A stretch of DNA of 64,000 nt, taken from assembly GCA_009693575.1 (NCBI GenBank), contig SHWZ01000003.1, positions 1-64,000 on the forward strand, given 5' to 3'. Source of the DNA: Flavobacteriaceae bacterium. GTDB taxonomy: Bacteria > Bacteroidota > Bacteroidia > UKL13-3. Below the pieces are notes generated by a model that was given only the letters and a program-made list of their open reading frames with translations, was not told where the DNA came from and searched no databases. The translations under genes were made by a program, and so were the position numbers. This document shows, in pieces, positions 45,282-54,848 of this stretch (position 1 is its first letter; every line of letters begins with the position of its first letter).

Positions 45282-45292
45282 GTTTTCTACTC
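45276..45292. terminator. Short hairpin at the convergent GH92 / glycosyltransferase ends
   Basis: GAGTAG-gtttt-CTACTC forms a 6-bp stem that contains the stop codons of both genes. It is weak as a terminator because there is no long T run on either strand. Confidence 0.35.
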
Positions 45293-46459
45293 TGCGTACA
45301 AGGCCTCAAAGCCGTTGAGCATGGTTTCGCGGGTATGGTGTTTCAAGATTCGTTGGTAGGCAGCTTCGGCCATTTCTGTACGTTGTACTTGTGTCAGTTT
45401 TGTATAGTTGATAACTGCATCGGCCATCGCCTGTGGTTTACGCATCGGCACCATGAATCCGCTCCTCCCATTTTCAATTACCTCAGCCATACCACCACAG
45501 TCGGTGCTCACCACTATCGTTCCAACAGCCATCGCCTCCAACACCACATTAGCCACTCCTTCTTCTACACTTGGCAATAAAAGCACATGACTTTCTTGCA
45601 CTTTTTCTAATACTAAGTGGTGAAGAAGACCATTGATTATTTTTACATGATTTTCAAGTCCAAGTTGACGAATTTGGTAACGCAATTCTTCTGGCAAACC
45701 GCCTTGTGCCACCAATGTATACTGAGCATCAACTCCACTCTTTCGCAACAAGTGTAATGACTGGATGGCATAATTATACCCCTTTTTCCAATGGAATCTT
45801 CCAATCGAAGTAAGCCTTAGTTGGCCACCTATATATTCTTTGGGGGCTTTGTATGTATTAATCACCCCGGGGCTGATTGCTGAATAGATTGTATGTATCT
45901 TTTGTGGAACAGCACCATACTTCTCCGCCTCCTTACCTATTGCATTGCTTACCGCATGAAAGCCTGTCATTTTTGGAAATATTTCTTGGTAAGACTCCGC
46001 CAATCCTTCCCGAACGAGAGGTGCATAATTAATATGAGCACCTCTAAGGCTAAGATAGATAGGGCAAGTTAACAATTCCATCAACTCCGAATAGAAAGGG
46101 GGATGCGATGCCCATTGAAAGTGAAATTTATCTACTTGGTGACGAAGGATGGGCAAGTACAAACTAAGTTTCAAGATGGCAAGTTTCCACTCATTCTTGC
46201 GAAAACATAACTTGACTGTTTTCCACCAAAGTGCCGGATTGGAAAAAAGCATTAACAGCGACTGTTTAAGGACAAAAGGAATGACGCTGTATAGTTTTGT
46301 TGGCGTGGGATAAACATGGATATTGGCAGCAGGGTAGTCTTTCTTCTTTCGCTCATATCCAAAAAGATATATTTGATGGCCAGCCTCTGCTAGTGTCTCA
46401 ATCAAATTTTCAATAAAGGTAGGGGCAGGTATTTCTGCTGCAAAAATGGCTACCTTCAT
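45287..46459 (-). CDS. Glycosyltransferase family 4 (GT-B fold)
   Basis: The 390-residue protein has the GT-B layout: an N-terminal acceptor domain beginning MKVAIFAAEIPAPTFIENLI and a C-terminal GT4 domain with LTSIGRFHWKKGYNYAIQSL, VLLLPSVEEGVANVVLEAMAVGTIVVSTDCGG and EVIENGRSGFMVP. The E-x7-E type motif is EEGVANVVLE. It uses an NDP-sugar to build a glycan or glycolipid; donor and acceptor are unknown. The start at 46459 overlaps the YdeI-like gene stop by 4 bases (ATGA), which favours it over the ATG six codons upstream. No other surface-glycan gene is beside it. Confidence 0.9.
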   Translation of the reverse strand: MKVAIFAAEIPAPTFIENLIETLAEAGHQIYLFGYERKKKDYPAANIHVYPTPTKLYSVIPFVLKQSLLMLFSNPALWWKTVKLCFRKNEWKLAILKLSLYLPILRHQVDKFHFQWASHPPFYSELMELLTCPIYLSLRGAHINYAPLVREGLAESYQEIFPKMTGFHAVSNAIGKEAEKYGAVPQKIHTIYSAISPGVINTYKAPKEYIGGQLRLTSIGRFHWKKGYNYAIQSLHLLRKSGVDAQYTLVAQGGLPEELRYQIRQLGLENHVKIINGLLHHLVLEKVQESHVLLLPSVEEGVANVVLEAMAVGTIVVSTDCGGMAEVIENGRSGFMVPMRKPQAMADAVINYTKLTQVQRTEMAEAAYQRILKHHTRETMLNGFEALYAE

Positions 46460-47061
46460 TTGCTTTGGTACTTCCAATTACGCCCTTTGCCTTGTGCAAT
46501 CCATTCTATCGCTGTAGTCATGCGTTTTTCGCGGGTAGCTTCTGTTTTGGCTTCTGTTATCCATTCAACATATTCTTTCTTAAAACTATAACTTCCCGCC
46601 TCAAAAATTGTGTGGGCTTTTTTGTCCCGTTGAAGCTCTTTCATTAAATAATCAGGCACTTCAAGTTCTTGGGTTGCTTTACTTTTTGAAGCCTTGGTTA
46701 TTTTAATATTTTCATCGTTTAGCCACTTCGCTTCATTGATGTATTCAATCAGTATTTTTTCAGTTGGTAATTGTTCCTTTGATTCAATCCGGCCAAGGAC
46801 TCCCATTGCTTCCTCGGTTTCCATAATGTTGCACGGGTCTTTCATAATTGAATACTTCCAGAAGCCAAATGTGCAATGCTTTTTGAAAGAAGCCATGCCA
46901 CAAAATAGACCTTTGTAATCGAAGCTTGGCATTCCCCACTTCATCGTTTCGGTCACCTCGGGGCAGGCCTTGTGTACCAACGCCCGCAACCAACTGAGTA
47001 TAGGTTTGGCAAATGGCTGGGCTTTGTCAATATATAAATCTATGCGTGGATCTCGTGTCAA
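46456..47061 (-). CDS. YdeI/OmdA-like protein with DUF1801 domain (TTG start)
   Basis: The 201-residue protein combines an N-terminal DUF1801 domain (DPRIDLYIDKAQPFAKPILS, CPEVTETMKWGMPSFDY) with a C-terminal YdeI/OmdA ('bacteriocin-protection') segment (VPDYLMKELQRDKKAHTIFEAGSYSFKKEYVEWITEAKTEATREKR). The function of the family is poorly known; OmdA was linked to outer-membrane-protein defects in Salmonella. The first codon is TTG, since no ATG is available near the conserved N-terminus. The downstream glycosyltransferase start overlaps its stop (ATGA). Confidence 0.88.
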   Translation of the reverse strand: MTRDPRIDLYIDKAQPFAKPILSWLRALVHKACPEVTETMKWGMPSFDYKGLFCGMASFKKHCTFGFWKYSIMKDPCNIMETEEAMGVLGRIESKEQLPTEKILIEYINEAKWLNDENIKITKASKSKATQELEVPDYLMKELQRDKKAHTIFEAGSYSFKKEYVEWITEAKTEATREKRMTTAIEWIAQGKGRNWKYQSK

Positions 47062-47082
47062 TCAAGTTGATTATTAGTAGGG

Positions 47083-47090
47083 CAAAAATA
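47083..47090 (-). promoter_or_regulatory. -7 promoter box of the YdeI-like gene
   Basis: The minus strand reads TATTTTTG, an exact TAnnTTTG match, 21 bases before the TTG start at 47061. Confidence 0.55.
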
Positions 47091-47165
47091 GTGAGGATTG
47101 CTGAATCACGATTTTTGTTCCTAGACTCACGCTCACACCCCCAATTATCATATTCTCTCATTCAC

Positions 47166-48065
47166 CTAAGCAGCCATCTCAAAGAATTTCACCACCAAGC
47201 TGTCAAATATTTCGTTCAGGCTGAAGTTGCCTGTGAGACGCATCAACATTTGCTCTTGTTGACTTGGGTGCAGTGCAAACCAGTTAGAGGCTACCAGAAA
47301 GGCACGTAGGCTTTCAGGTCCCTCTATGGTTTTTGCCTCAAAATCTACACAGATACACCAAGTGTCGTGGCTATGCATATAGGCCTCCTCTTCCGCTTTT
47401 TCGATGAACAATACCTTGCTACCGCTCACATAAATGGGCATAATAGCTTTCTGTAGATTGTGAAATTGCATCGAATCGGTATAGTCGAGAAACTCTCCCA
47501 AGTAAGCAACCTCATATTTCTCCAGGCGTTGCATCATTTTTTCGCGGGCTTCGCCTGCACTCCAGCCGGCCAGGGCTATGTTTCGAAGTACCCAGCTGTC
47601 GGCGACATATTTACGTAGTTCAGTAAGCACATTTCGGCTATTGTCTATGCCTTTACGGAGTATTTGGTTATACAAAAATTCCATGTACACATGATTGGGT
47701 AAGCCCATTTCAATCAGCACATCTTCGGCCTTGAAACCCATGATCGACGAATGTTCCAGATGAATGACATCAGGCTTAGCCACTTCGTCGAAGTATTGTT
47801 TCGACTCACTTTCAAGCTTGGCTATCAAGCGGTGAATTTCGTTTTCGCCATAGAGATACACCTCGGCCCAAGGCAGTAAGTCGATGTAGAAGTTGCTATT
47901 GGGTAGGCCAAACTTGCGAAGGATGAATTCAGACAAATCCACAGATTCTTCGAGCAGGCGAAGGCTATGGATGTCTTCAATGCGGTCAAACTGAACACCG
48001 TGGCGTTCAAAAAGGGTTTTCAGTACGTTGCAGTAGCTGTTGATGAGGTCAAATGAGGTTTTCAT
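47166..48065 (-). CDS. Hypothetical protein, 299 aa, unrecognised
   Basis: I do not recognise this family. The 299-residue protein begins MKTSFDLINSYCNVLKTLFE, has no signal peptide or membrane segment, and alternates predicted helices with a beta-rich C-terminal half (IMPIYVSGSKVLFIEKAEEE, DTWCICVDFEAKTIEG). One segment is rich in acidic and helical residues (EVYLYGENEIHRLIAKLESE). Codon use and length leave no doubt that it is coding. It is transcribed alone, away from the divergent M48 protease gene, and an AACCTTTG sequence near 48105 (minus strand) could be its -7 box. Confidence 0.85.
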   Translation of the reverse strand: MKTSFDLINSYCNVLKTLFERHGVQFDRIEDIHSLRLLEESVDLSEFILRKFGLPNSNFYIDLLPWAEVYLYGENEIHRLIAKLESESKQYFDEVAKPDVIHLEHSSIMGFKAEDVLIEMGLPNHVYMEFLYNQILRKGIDNSRNVLTELRKYVADSWVLRNIALAGWSAGEAREKMMQRLEKYEVAYLGEFLDYTDSMQFHNLQKAIMPIYVSGSKVLFIEKAEEEAYMHSHDTWCICVDFEAKTIEGPESLRAFLVASNWFALHPSQQEQMLMRLTGNFSLNEIFDSLVVKFFEMAA

Positions 48066-48192
48066 TGTTGTTATTGTTTTTTGTTATTGTTTCTGTGAAT
48101 TGATGCTGCAAAGGTTTTTCAAACTATTCTCAATATGTGAGAAAAAAACATGAGTATAATAAACTTTTCGACGGAGCAAAGACTTGCAGTCC

Positions 48193-48200
48193 TTCCTTTG
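48193..48200 (+). promoter_or_regulatory. -7-like box of the M48 peptidase gene
   Basis: TTCCTTTG, one mismatch to TAnnTTTG, ends seven bases before the ATG at 48208. Confidence 0.45.
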
Positions 48201-48207
48201 CGGCACA

Positions 48208-49254
48208 ATGGCTAACTACACCGCCAAAGGAGAAAGCTTAGGAAAGCAGGCACATGCCAGTGTTGATGCTGGGGGACTGACCATCAACTGCGGGCACAGA
48301 CACATCGTCTGGCAGGCTGCCTTCATACACAAAAAGATTGAGCGAAAACAAGGCAATTACGTTTTTCAATTTGGCGACAGCCCAGCAGAAACGTTAGAAA
48401 CTTCGGAGAAATTGCTGGTAATACACTTTTTAAAACAGCACAAGAAAAGTGGCCATTACTTGCAAGGCCAACGCAACACAATTTGGCTAAAAGGGATGCT
48501 GCTTTTACTTGGAATCTTGGTGATACTACACCTGCTGGTATACTTCTATCTATTGCCTAGGATGGCTGATGAATTCGTCAAAAGCATCCCGATAGAGCAG
48601 GAGCAAAAGTTAGGCGAAGAAATATTCAGTCAGATGAGTGACATGAACGAAGATGTGGCTAGAAGCAAAGTGCTGAACGCTTTTTTTGCGAAGCTACATT
48701 ACCAGACACCTTACAAGCCCAAGCTGCATTTGGTGAAAGACGAAGTGGTGAACGCCTACGCTACTCCAGGTAGCCATATAGTTGTCACCATGGGCATTCT
48801 CTCTAAGATGAAAAGTAGCAAGGAACTCTCGGCTTTGCTAGCACACGAACTTTCACATATCAACTGTCGGCATATTACCCGTTCACTGTGCCGAAACCTT
48901 GGCAGTTGGGCTTTGTTGAGCGTGGCCGTTGGTGATATTGGTGGTTTGTCGGGAAGGCTGTTGCAGGGAGGGGCACAATTACGAACCTTGAGTTTTTCAA
49001 GGGAATTCGAAGAAGAAGCTGACCATGAAGGTTTTGCTCAATTAATAAAGCAGGGGATAGACCCAAATGGTATGGTGAATCTCTTTCAAAAACTTCAACA
49101 AGATCAAACGATTGATGTGGCCGAATTCATAAGTACCCACCCTGACCTTAAAAGTCGTATTGAATATACCAAGCAAAAGATTGCCAAAAGTCATTCAGTA
49201 TTTTTACCAACACCAACACTTGACAGCATATTTGAGAAGCTACAAAATTGGTAG
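48208..49254 (+). CDS. M48 family zinc metallopeptidase, membrane-anchored
   Basis: The 348-residue protein has an N-terminal soluble domain (about 1-95), one membrane segment (GMLLLLGILVILHLLVYFYL) and an M48 catalytic domain. The latter carries HELSHINCRH (zinc-binding HExxH), preceded by NAYATPGSHIVVTMGIL and followed by EFEEEADHEGF, which supplies the third zinc ligand Glu. STHPDLKSRIEYTK is the usual C-terminal M48 signature. It resembles YcaL/LoiP-type proteases acting on envelope proteins, although the N-terminal domain before the membrane is unusual. An upstream in-frame ATG at 48184 lies before the -7 box and is less likely. Confidence 0.87.
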   Translation: MANYTAKGESLGKQAHASVDAGGLTINCGHRHIVWQAAFIHKKIERKQGNYVFQFGDSPAETLETSEKLLVIHFLKQHKKSGHYLQGQRNTIWLKGMLLLLGILVILHLLVYFYLLPRMADEFVKSIPIEQEQKLGEEIFSQMSDMNEDVARSKVLNAFFAKLHYQTPYKPKLHLVKDEVVNAYATPGSHIVVTMGILSKMKSSKELSALLAHELSHINCRHITRSLCRNLGSWALLSVAVGDIGGLSGRLLQGGAQLRTLSFSREFEEEADHEGFAQLIKQGIDPNGMVNLFQKLQQDQTIDVAEFISTHPDLKSRIEYTKQKIAKSHSVFLPTPTLDSIFEKLQNW

Positions 49255-49280
49255 CTCCCTAATTAAATAGATAAAAAAAA

Positions 49281-49640
49281 ATGACATATACAGTTTCCCT
49301 AAAAGAACTTAAATTTCGAGCAAGGCATGGAGTGTATGCTTTTGAAAAGGAGCAAGGCAATAATTTTGTACTGTCAATTTCAGTGACGTTTAACCTGCCA
49401 GATAATCATAACTTTGATAAATTGGAAAAGACCTACAACTATCAACTGCTGGCACAGATTGCCAAAAAGCACATGGATACCCCTACTGACCTGCTGGAAA
49501 CAGTGTGCCAGGGTATAGCTCATGAGATTAAGGAAAATAATAACATTGTAGGCTTGGAGAAGATTGTAATTTCATTGGCCAAACAAAACCCTCCGATAGG
49601 GATTGAATGCCGAGCATCGGAAGTGATGCTAGAATTTTAA
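49281..49640 (+). CDS. folB: Dihydroneopterin aldolase
   Basis: The 119-residue protein is full length for FolB, which cleaves 7,8-dihydroneopterin to 6-hydroxymethyl-dihydropterin and glycolaldehyde in folate synthesis. It shows LKELKFRARHGVYAFEKEQG (substrate-site region), TYNYQLLAQIAKKHMDTPTDLLETVCQGIAHEI and the C-terminal LAKQNPPIG. It starts 26 bases after the protease gene and may be cotranscribed with it. Confidence 0.93.
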   Translation: MTYTVSLKELKFRARHGVYAFEKEQGNNFVLSISVTFNLPDNHNFDKLEKTYNYQLLAQIAKKHMDTPTDLLETVCQGIAHEIKENNNIVGLEKIVISLAKQNPPIGIECRASEVMLEF

Positions 49641-49690
49641 CTTTCTCAGAGTCACAGCTAGCATATTTACAGTAAAAATAAATAGGAAAC

Positions 49691-51082
49691 ATGGAAAATC
49701 AAGCCAACCCGCAACTATCGTTTATTGACCGACTCAACAAATGGTTTCGGACTTCAATTTCCGTAAAAATGGTCATTGTCGGAATATTGATTCTTATTTT
49801 ACTTATCCCTACCAGTTACATCAGCAACTTAGTATGGGAACGAAAGCAAAGGGCTAGTGAAGTGGTAACAGAGATAAGTGACAAATGGGGAAAGGAGCAA
49901 AGTATTGGCGGTCCAGTGCTTTCCATACCATACACCTTCGACTATCAAGACGATAAGGGAGTAAAATATGTGGGCACTGGTTATGCTCATTTTCTGCCCA
50001 AGTATTTAGAGGTTAATACGCAGATTAATCCAGAGATTCGAAAGAGAAGCATTTTTAAGGCCATCCTATATCAATCAGAATCGAAAATTTCTGGACATTT
50101 TGGGGCATTAGACACAAGCATTTTTAAGAATATTCCTAGACAAAATATTCGTTGGAGTGAGGCTTTCCTTTCATTTGGACTCAGTGATATGCGTGGGATA
50201 GGGAATACTATTATAACAAAATTGAATGGTGCTGAATATCAGATGAATCCTAGCATTCCAACCAATCAGTTATTTAGCGAGGGAGTTAGCATGCCAGTGG
50301 ATTTGGTGGACTCTAACAATGTCGGATTTGAGTTCGCAACTTCGCTGACAATTCGTGGAAGTCAAAATTTGAATTTTATTCCTATTGGAAAAGAAACGAG
50401 GGTGACTGTTACTTCTGAGTGGGACAGCCCGAGCTATGACGGAGCATTTTTGCCAGAAAAGAAAGACAGTTTGACAAGAGGTTTCAAGGCCTATTGGAAA
50501 GTTCTTGACTTAAACAGGAATTTTCCCCAAAGTTGGCTCATGGACCGAAATGATAATGGTGTTTCAAGTAATTCAAAATTTGAATCAACTTCCGGCTTTT
50601 ATCCCCAGTTTGCCAATACAGCTTTTGGGGTAAGGCTCATAGAAACTGTGGACGAGTATCAAAAAAATGAGCGAAGCGTTAAGTATGCAGTGTTGTTTGT
50701 TTTTCTCACTTTTCTCTTGTTTTTCTTCGTTGAAATTTCCCAAAAGCAACGTTTGCATGCATTGCAATATTTATTGATTGGAGCGGCAGTTTGTATTTTT
50801 TATGTATTGCTTATTTCGCTTAGCGAACACATCGGGTTTGACTCAGCGTACCTTTTTGCTTCGATTGCTATCGTCTCCTTAATATCAGCATATATTAAAG
50901 GCATAACTGGAAAATTCAAACTAGCTATGGTAATCGGAGCAATGCTGTCCCTTCTTTATATCTTCCTGTACTTTATCCTGTTATCAGAGGATAATGCCCT
51001 TTTGATTGGAAGTATCGGACTGTTTCTCATTTTGTCAACAGTGATGTACTACTCAAGAAATATAAACACGATAGCAAAGTAA
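49691..51082 (+). CDS. creD: Inner-membrane protein CreD
   Basis: The 463-residue membrane protein has one N-terminal segment (VKMVIVGILILILLIPTSYI). A long periplasmic beta-rich domain follows (about 50-335), and then a C-terminal bundle of about five membrane helices (KYAVLFVFLTFLLFFFVEI ... YLLIGAAVCIFYVLLISLSEHIGFDSAYLFASI). RLIETVDEYQKNERSVKYA just before the helices is diagnostic of CreD. Its role in envelope integrity is ill defined; no creBC two-component genes are adjacent, so regulation is probably different from E. coli. Confidence 0.92.
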   Translation: MENQANPQLSFIDRLNKWFRTSISVKMVIVGILILILLIPTSYISNLVWERKQRASEVVTEISDKWGKEQSIGGPVLSIPYTFDYQDDKGVKYVGTGYAHFLPKYLEVNTQINPEIRKRSIFKAILYQSESKISGHFGALDTSIFKNIPRQNIRWSEAFLSFGLSDMRGIGNTIITKLNGAEYQMNPSIPTNQLFSEGVSMPVDLVDSNNVGFEFATSLTIRGSQNLNFIPIGKETRVTVTSEWDSPSYDGAFLPEKKDSLTRGFKAYWKVLDLNRNFPQSWLMDRNDNGVSSNSKFESTSGFYPQFANTAFGVRLIETVDEYQKNERSVKYAVLFVFLTFLLFFFVEISQKQRLHALQYLLIGAAVCIFYVLLISLSEHIGFDSAYLFASIAIVSLISAYIKGITGKFKLAMVIGAMLSLLYIFLYFILLSEDNALLIGSIGLFLILSTVMYYSRNINTIAK

Positions 51083-51303
51083 TTCTACGTCACACACTCG
51101 GCAATTTTGTCAGATTTTCAATTTTGATTTCTTATACCCACCATTCTTTCTCTGCCAAATGCAGGCACTATTTCTATTGGCAAAAAGATTGTTGATGGGG
51201 GCTGAAAAGTAAAATAATTGAATTGGTAAATTCGTAAAATGCAAAGCCACTCAACTTAATTTACTGAATTCATAAACTTTACCCAATTTACCAAACAACA
51301 ACA

Positions 51304-53223
51304 ATGAGCAAAATAATAGGAATAGACCTCGGAACCACCAACAGTTGCGTATCCGTAATGGAAGGCAACGAACCCGTAGTGATTGCAAACAGCGAAGGCA
51401 AACGCACCACCCCATCCATCGTCGCATTTTTGAAAGGTGGCGAACGCAAAGTTGGTGACCCCGCTAAGCGGCAAGCTATCACCAACCCGAAACACACAGT
51501 TTCATCTATCAAGCGATTTATGGGAAACAGCTTCGACCAAGTGAAGCTAGAAATGGACAGGATGCCCTACACGGTAGTGAAAGGCGATAACAACTCACCC
51601 CGCATTCAGATAGACGACCGCAAATACACACCTCAGGAAATCAGTGCAATGATTCTTCAAAAAATGAAGAAGACCGCCGAAGACTTTTTGGGATACGAAG
51701 TGAAAGAGGCTGTTATCACAGTGCCAGCCTACTTTAATGATGCCCAACGCCAAGCTACCAAAGAAGCTGGTGAAATAGCAGGCTTAACTGTAAAACGTAT
51801 CATCAATGAGCCTACTGCCGCAGCCCTTGCTTATGGCATGGACAAGAAAAATAAAGACCAGAAAATAGTCGTGTTCGACTGCGGAGGCGGCACTCACGAC
51901 GTGAGTGTGCTTGAACTTGGCGACGGAGTGTTTGAAGTGAAATCAACTGACGGCGATACCCACCTTGGCGGTGACGACTTCGACCAAAAGATTATAGATT
52001 GGTTGGTGCAGGAATTCAAAGACGAAAACGGCGGACTGGATTTGAGCAAAGACCCTATGGCCTTGCAACGCCTGAAAGAAGCTGCCGAAAAAGCCAAGAT
52101 AGAACTGAGCAGCACAGCTACTTCCGAAATCAACCTGCCCTATATTATGCCTGTGGATGGCATACCAAAACACTTGGTTCGCAGCTTGAGTAAAGCCAAG
52201 TTTGAGCAATTGGTTGACGACCTTATTCAACGAACTATTGAGCCTTGCAAATCTGCCTTGAAAAATGCCGGACTTAGCACTACCGATATTGACGAAATTA
52301 TATTAGTTGGAGGTAGCACCCGCATACCTGCAGTGCAGGCCGCCGTTGAGAAATTTTTTGGCAAAGCCCCCAACAAAGGCGTGAACCCTGACGAAGTGGT
52401 AGCCATAGGTGCCGCTATTCAAGGTGGTGTACTTACAGGCGAAGTGAAAGACGTCCTTTTGTTGGACGTTACACCACTTTCATTAGGTATAGAAACCATG
52501 GGCGGTGTGATGACTAAGCTGATAGAAAGCAATACCACCATTCCTACCAAAAAATCGGAAACATTTAGTACTGCCAGCGACAACCAGCCCAGTGTAGAAA
52601 TACATGTACTGCAAGGCGAACGCCCGATGGCTAACCAGAATCGCACCATTGGCCGTTTCCACTTGGATGGTATACCACCAGCACAACGTGGAGTGCCACA
52701 AGTAGAAGTGACTTTTGATATAGATGCCAACGGTATTTTGCACGTGAGTGCCAAAGACAAAGGCACGGGAAAAGAACAAAAAATACGCATTGAAAGCAGC
52801 AGCGGACTAAGCAAAGAGGAGATTGAAAAAATGAAGAACGAAGCCACCGCCAATGCTGAGACCGACCGCAAGGCCATGGAGGAAGTGAAAAAGTTGAATG
52901 ACGCTGATGCCCTTGTGTTCAGCACCGAAAAGCAACTCAAAGAATATGGCGAAAAGATACCCGCCGAAAAGAAGACAGCCATAGAAGAAGCTTGTGCCAA
53001 GTTGAAAACAGCCCACGAAGCAAAGGACTTTGCAGCCATAGAAACCGGTATAGCCGACCTGAACAAAGCATGGGAAGCGGCTTCGCAAGATTTGTATAAC
53101 GCAAGCCAGCAAGCCCAACAGCCAACTGGCGAAGCCAATACAGGCGATGCAGGTGGCAACCCCGAAAAGGAAGTGACCGACGTGGACTTTGAGGAAGTGA
53201 AAGAAGAGAAAGAGGCAAAGTAA
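51304..53223 (+). CDS. dnaK: Molecular chaperone DnaK (Hsp70)
   Basis: The 639-residue protein is full length. It has the phosphate-1 motif [39 protein letters not shown], phosphate-2 [18 protein letters not shown], the adenosine motif [13 protein letters not shown], the linker [19 protein letters not shown], the substrate-binding domain and an acidic tail ending [10 protein letters not shown]. His in GGGTHDV, where most bacteria have Phe, is usual in Bacteroidota. It is transcribed alone, with no grpE or dnaJ beside it. No heat-shock operator was recognised in the 220-base AT-rich region upstream. Confidence 0.98.
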   Translation: MSKIIGIDLGTTNSCVSVMEGNEPVVIANSEGKRTTPSIVAFLKGGERKVGDPAKRQAITNPKHTVSSIKRFMGNSFDQVKLEMDRMPYTVVKGDNNSPRIQIDDRKYTPQEISAMILQKMKKTAEDFLGYEVKEAVITVPAYFNDAQRQATKEAGEIAGLTVKRIINEPTAAALAYGMDKKNKDQKIVVFDCGGGTHDVSVLELGDGVFEVKSTDGDTHLGGDDFDQKIIDWLVQEFKDENGGLDLSKDPMALQRLKEAAEKAKIELSSTATSEINLPYIMPVDGIPKHLVRSLSKAKFEQLVDDLIQRTIEPCKSALKNAGLSTTDIDEIILVGGSTRIPAVQAAVEKFFGKAPNKGVNPDEVVAIGAAIQGGVLTGEVKDVLLLDVTPLSLGIETMGGVMTKLIESNTTIPTKKSETFSTASDNQPSVEIHVLQGERPMANQNRTIGRFHLDGIPPAQRGVPQVEVTFDIDANGILHVSAKDKGTGKEQKIRIESSSGLSKEEIEKMKNEATANAETDRKAMEEVKKLNDADALVFSTEKQLKEYGEKIPAEKKTAIEEACAKLKTAHEAKDFAAIETGIADLNKAWEAASQDLYNASQQAQQPTGEANTGDAGGNPEKEVTDVDFEEVKEEKEAK

Positions 53224-53492
53224 GGCCTAGATACCCTTGGCAACATGCAAATACAAAAAGCACGAATCAGCAGTCGGATTTTTTTGAGAGGAAGAGGCCA
53301 CTAACACCTACAAACACAACTAAGTCAGTTGGATCGTGATGTAATAAGGGAAGAAGACCCGACTGTGAGTTTGTGGGTTTAACTTCTTGCTAATAATTTC
53401 ATTCCAAGAACTGAATAGTGTATTGTCTTCTGCTGCCCAAAGCAGAATATTGCAGCCCCATTTCCAGTTCTCTCTAAAATTAGTACCTTTCC

Positions 53493-54848
53493 TTGGCCAA
53501 ATCTACCTCCATATATGTATGCCAAAGCTGCGGCAACAAAGCCAGTAAATGGCTCGGCAAATGCCCGCAATGCGGTGAATGGAACAGCTATTTGGAAGAG
53601 ATAGCGAGCAAGGACAAAGGCGGAAAACAAGTAGCCACTGGCAAAGCTGTACCGATAGCCTTACAGCAAATAGAAAGTGGCAGCACAGTGCGGATTACCA
53701 CGGCAGATGCGGAACTTGACCGGGTACTGGGCGGGGGCATAGTGCCTGGCAGCCTTATATTGATAGGCGGAGACCCAGGCATTGGCAAAAGCACATTGAT
53801 GCTGCAAGCTGCCCTGAGTTTTGCTGGAGGAAAGGTACTTTATGTGAGTGGCGAAGAAAGCGAATCGCAAATAAAATTGCGAGCTGAGCGACTACCTTTC
53901 AGCGGTGGCAATTGCTATATTCTCACGGAGACCAATTCACAAGCAGTCATCAGGCATGCTAAAGAACTGCAACCCGGGCTGGTAATCATTGATTCCATAC
54001 AGACCCTTCGGAACGAATACATTGAATCAGCACCGGGTAGTGTGAGCCAAATTCGCGAATGTGCAGCTGATTTTTTGCGGTATGCCAAAGACGAAAACGT
54101 TCCAGTGTTTTTGGTTGGACATATAACCAAAGACGGTAGCTTGGCTGGGCCGAAAGTGCTTGAGCATATGGTAGACACGGTGCTCCAATTTGAAGGTGAT
54201 CACCACCATACTTACCGAATCCTCCGAACAGTAAAAAACCGTTTTGGCTCAACCAGCGAAATAGGCATTTACGAAATGCAAGGCAGCGGACTAAGGCAAG
54301 TAAACAACCCTTCGGAAATACTGATTTCGCATCGCGACGAAGCCGTAAGTGGCATAGCGGTGACTGGCACCATGGAAGGACTGCGGCCAATGCTGGTCGA
54401 GACACAAGCTCTTGTAAGTTCGGCAGTGTATGGCACCCCCCAACGCAGTGCCAACGGCTACGATGCCAAGCGGCTAAACATGCTTCTTGCTGTATTGGAG
54501 AAAAAATGTGGCTTCCGGCTAGCGGTCCAAGATGTTTTTGTGAATATTGCAGGCGGCCTCAAAGTGGACGACCCAGCCATTGACCTCGGAATAGTAGCCG
54601 CCATCCTCAGCAGCCACCACGATGTACCGCTTTCGCCACGCTCGGTTTTTATTGGTGAAGTAGGACTCAGCGGCGAAATTCGTGCCGTGAACCGCATTGA
54701 ACAACGACTTGCCGAAGCAGAGAAATTAGGCTACGAAGAAATCTACATTTCTAAAAATAATTTGGCCGGGCTGAATCGCAAGGGATTCAAAATAGCTATA
54801 AAGCCAGTTGGCAAAATGGAAGAATTTTTCGGGGAGGTTTTCGGATGA
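53493..54848 (+). CDS. radA: DNA repair protein RadA (TTG start)
   Basis: The 451-residue protein has the N-terminal C4 zinc finger (Cys10, Cys13, Cys24, Cys27: CQSCGN ... CPQCGEW), a RecA-like ATPase core with P-loop GGDPGIGKST near 92-101, the RadA-specific KNRFG motif, and a C-terminal Lon-like domain (GGLKVDDPAIDLGIVAAILS). RadA is a DnaB-like helicase helping branch migration in recombination. The only possible start is TTG 53493, because a stop lies four codons upstream. A TACCTTTC sequence at 53484 ends one base before it. The tsaC gene overlaps its stop by four bases. Confidence 0.95.
   Translation: MAKSTSIYVCQSCGNKASKWLGKCPQCGEWNSYLEEIASKDKGGKQVATGKAVPIALQQIESGSTVRITTADAELDRVLGGGIVPGSLILIGGDPGIGKSTLMLQAALSFAGGKVLYVSGEESESQIKLRAERLPFSGGNCYILTETNSQAVIRHAKELQPGLVIIDSIQTLRNEYIESAPGSVSQIRECAADFLRYAKDENVPVFLVGHITKDGSLAGPKVLEHMVDTVLQFEGDHHHTYRILRTVKNRFGSTSEIGIYEMQGSGLRQVNNPSEILISHRDEAVSGIAVTGTMEGLRPMLVETQALVSSAVYGTPQRSANGYDAKRLNMLLAVLEKKCGFRLAVQDVFVNIAGGLKVDDPAIDLGIVAAILSSHHDVPLSPRSVFIGEVGLSGEIRAVNRIEQRLAEAEKLGYEEIYISKNNLAGLNRKGFKIAIKPVGKMEEFFGEVFG

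Noticed and set aside
46456-47061. YdeI/OmdA 'bacteriocin-protection' protein as a defence or immunity system
   Set aside because: There is no toxin or bacteriocin gene nearby; the family name comes from an indirect phenotype.
52419-53246. Long (275-codon) open frame antisense to dnaK
   Set aside because: It mirrors the codon bias of dnaK, has no homology or promoter of its own, and lies entirely opposite a strongly conserved gene.
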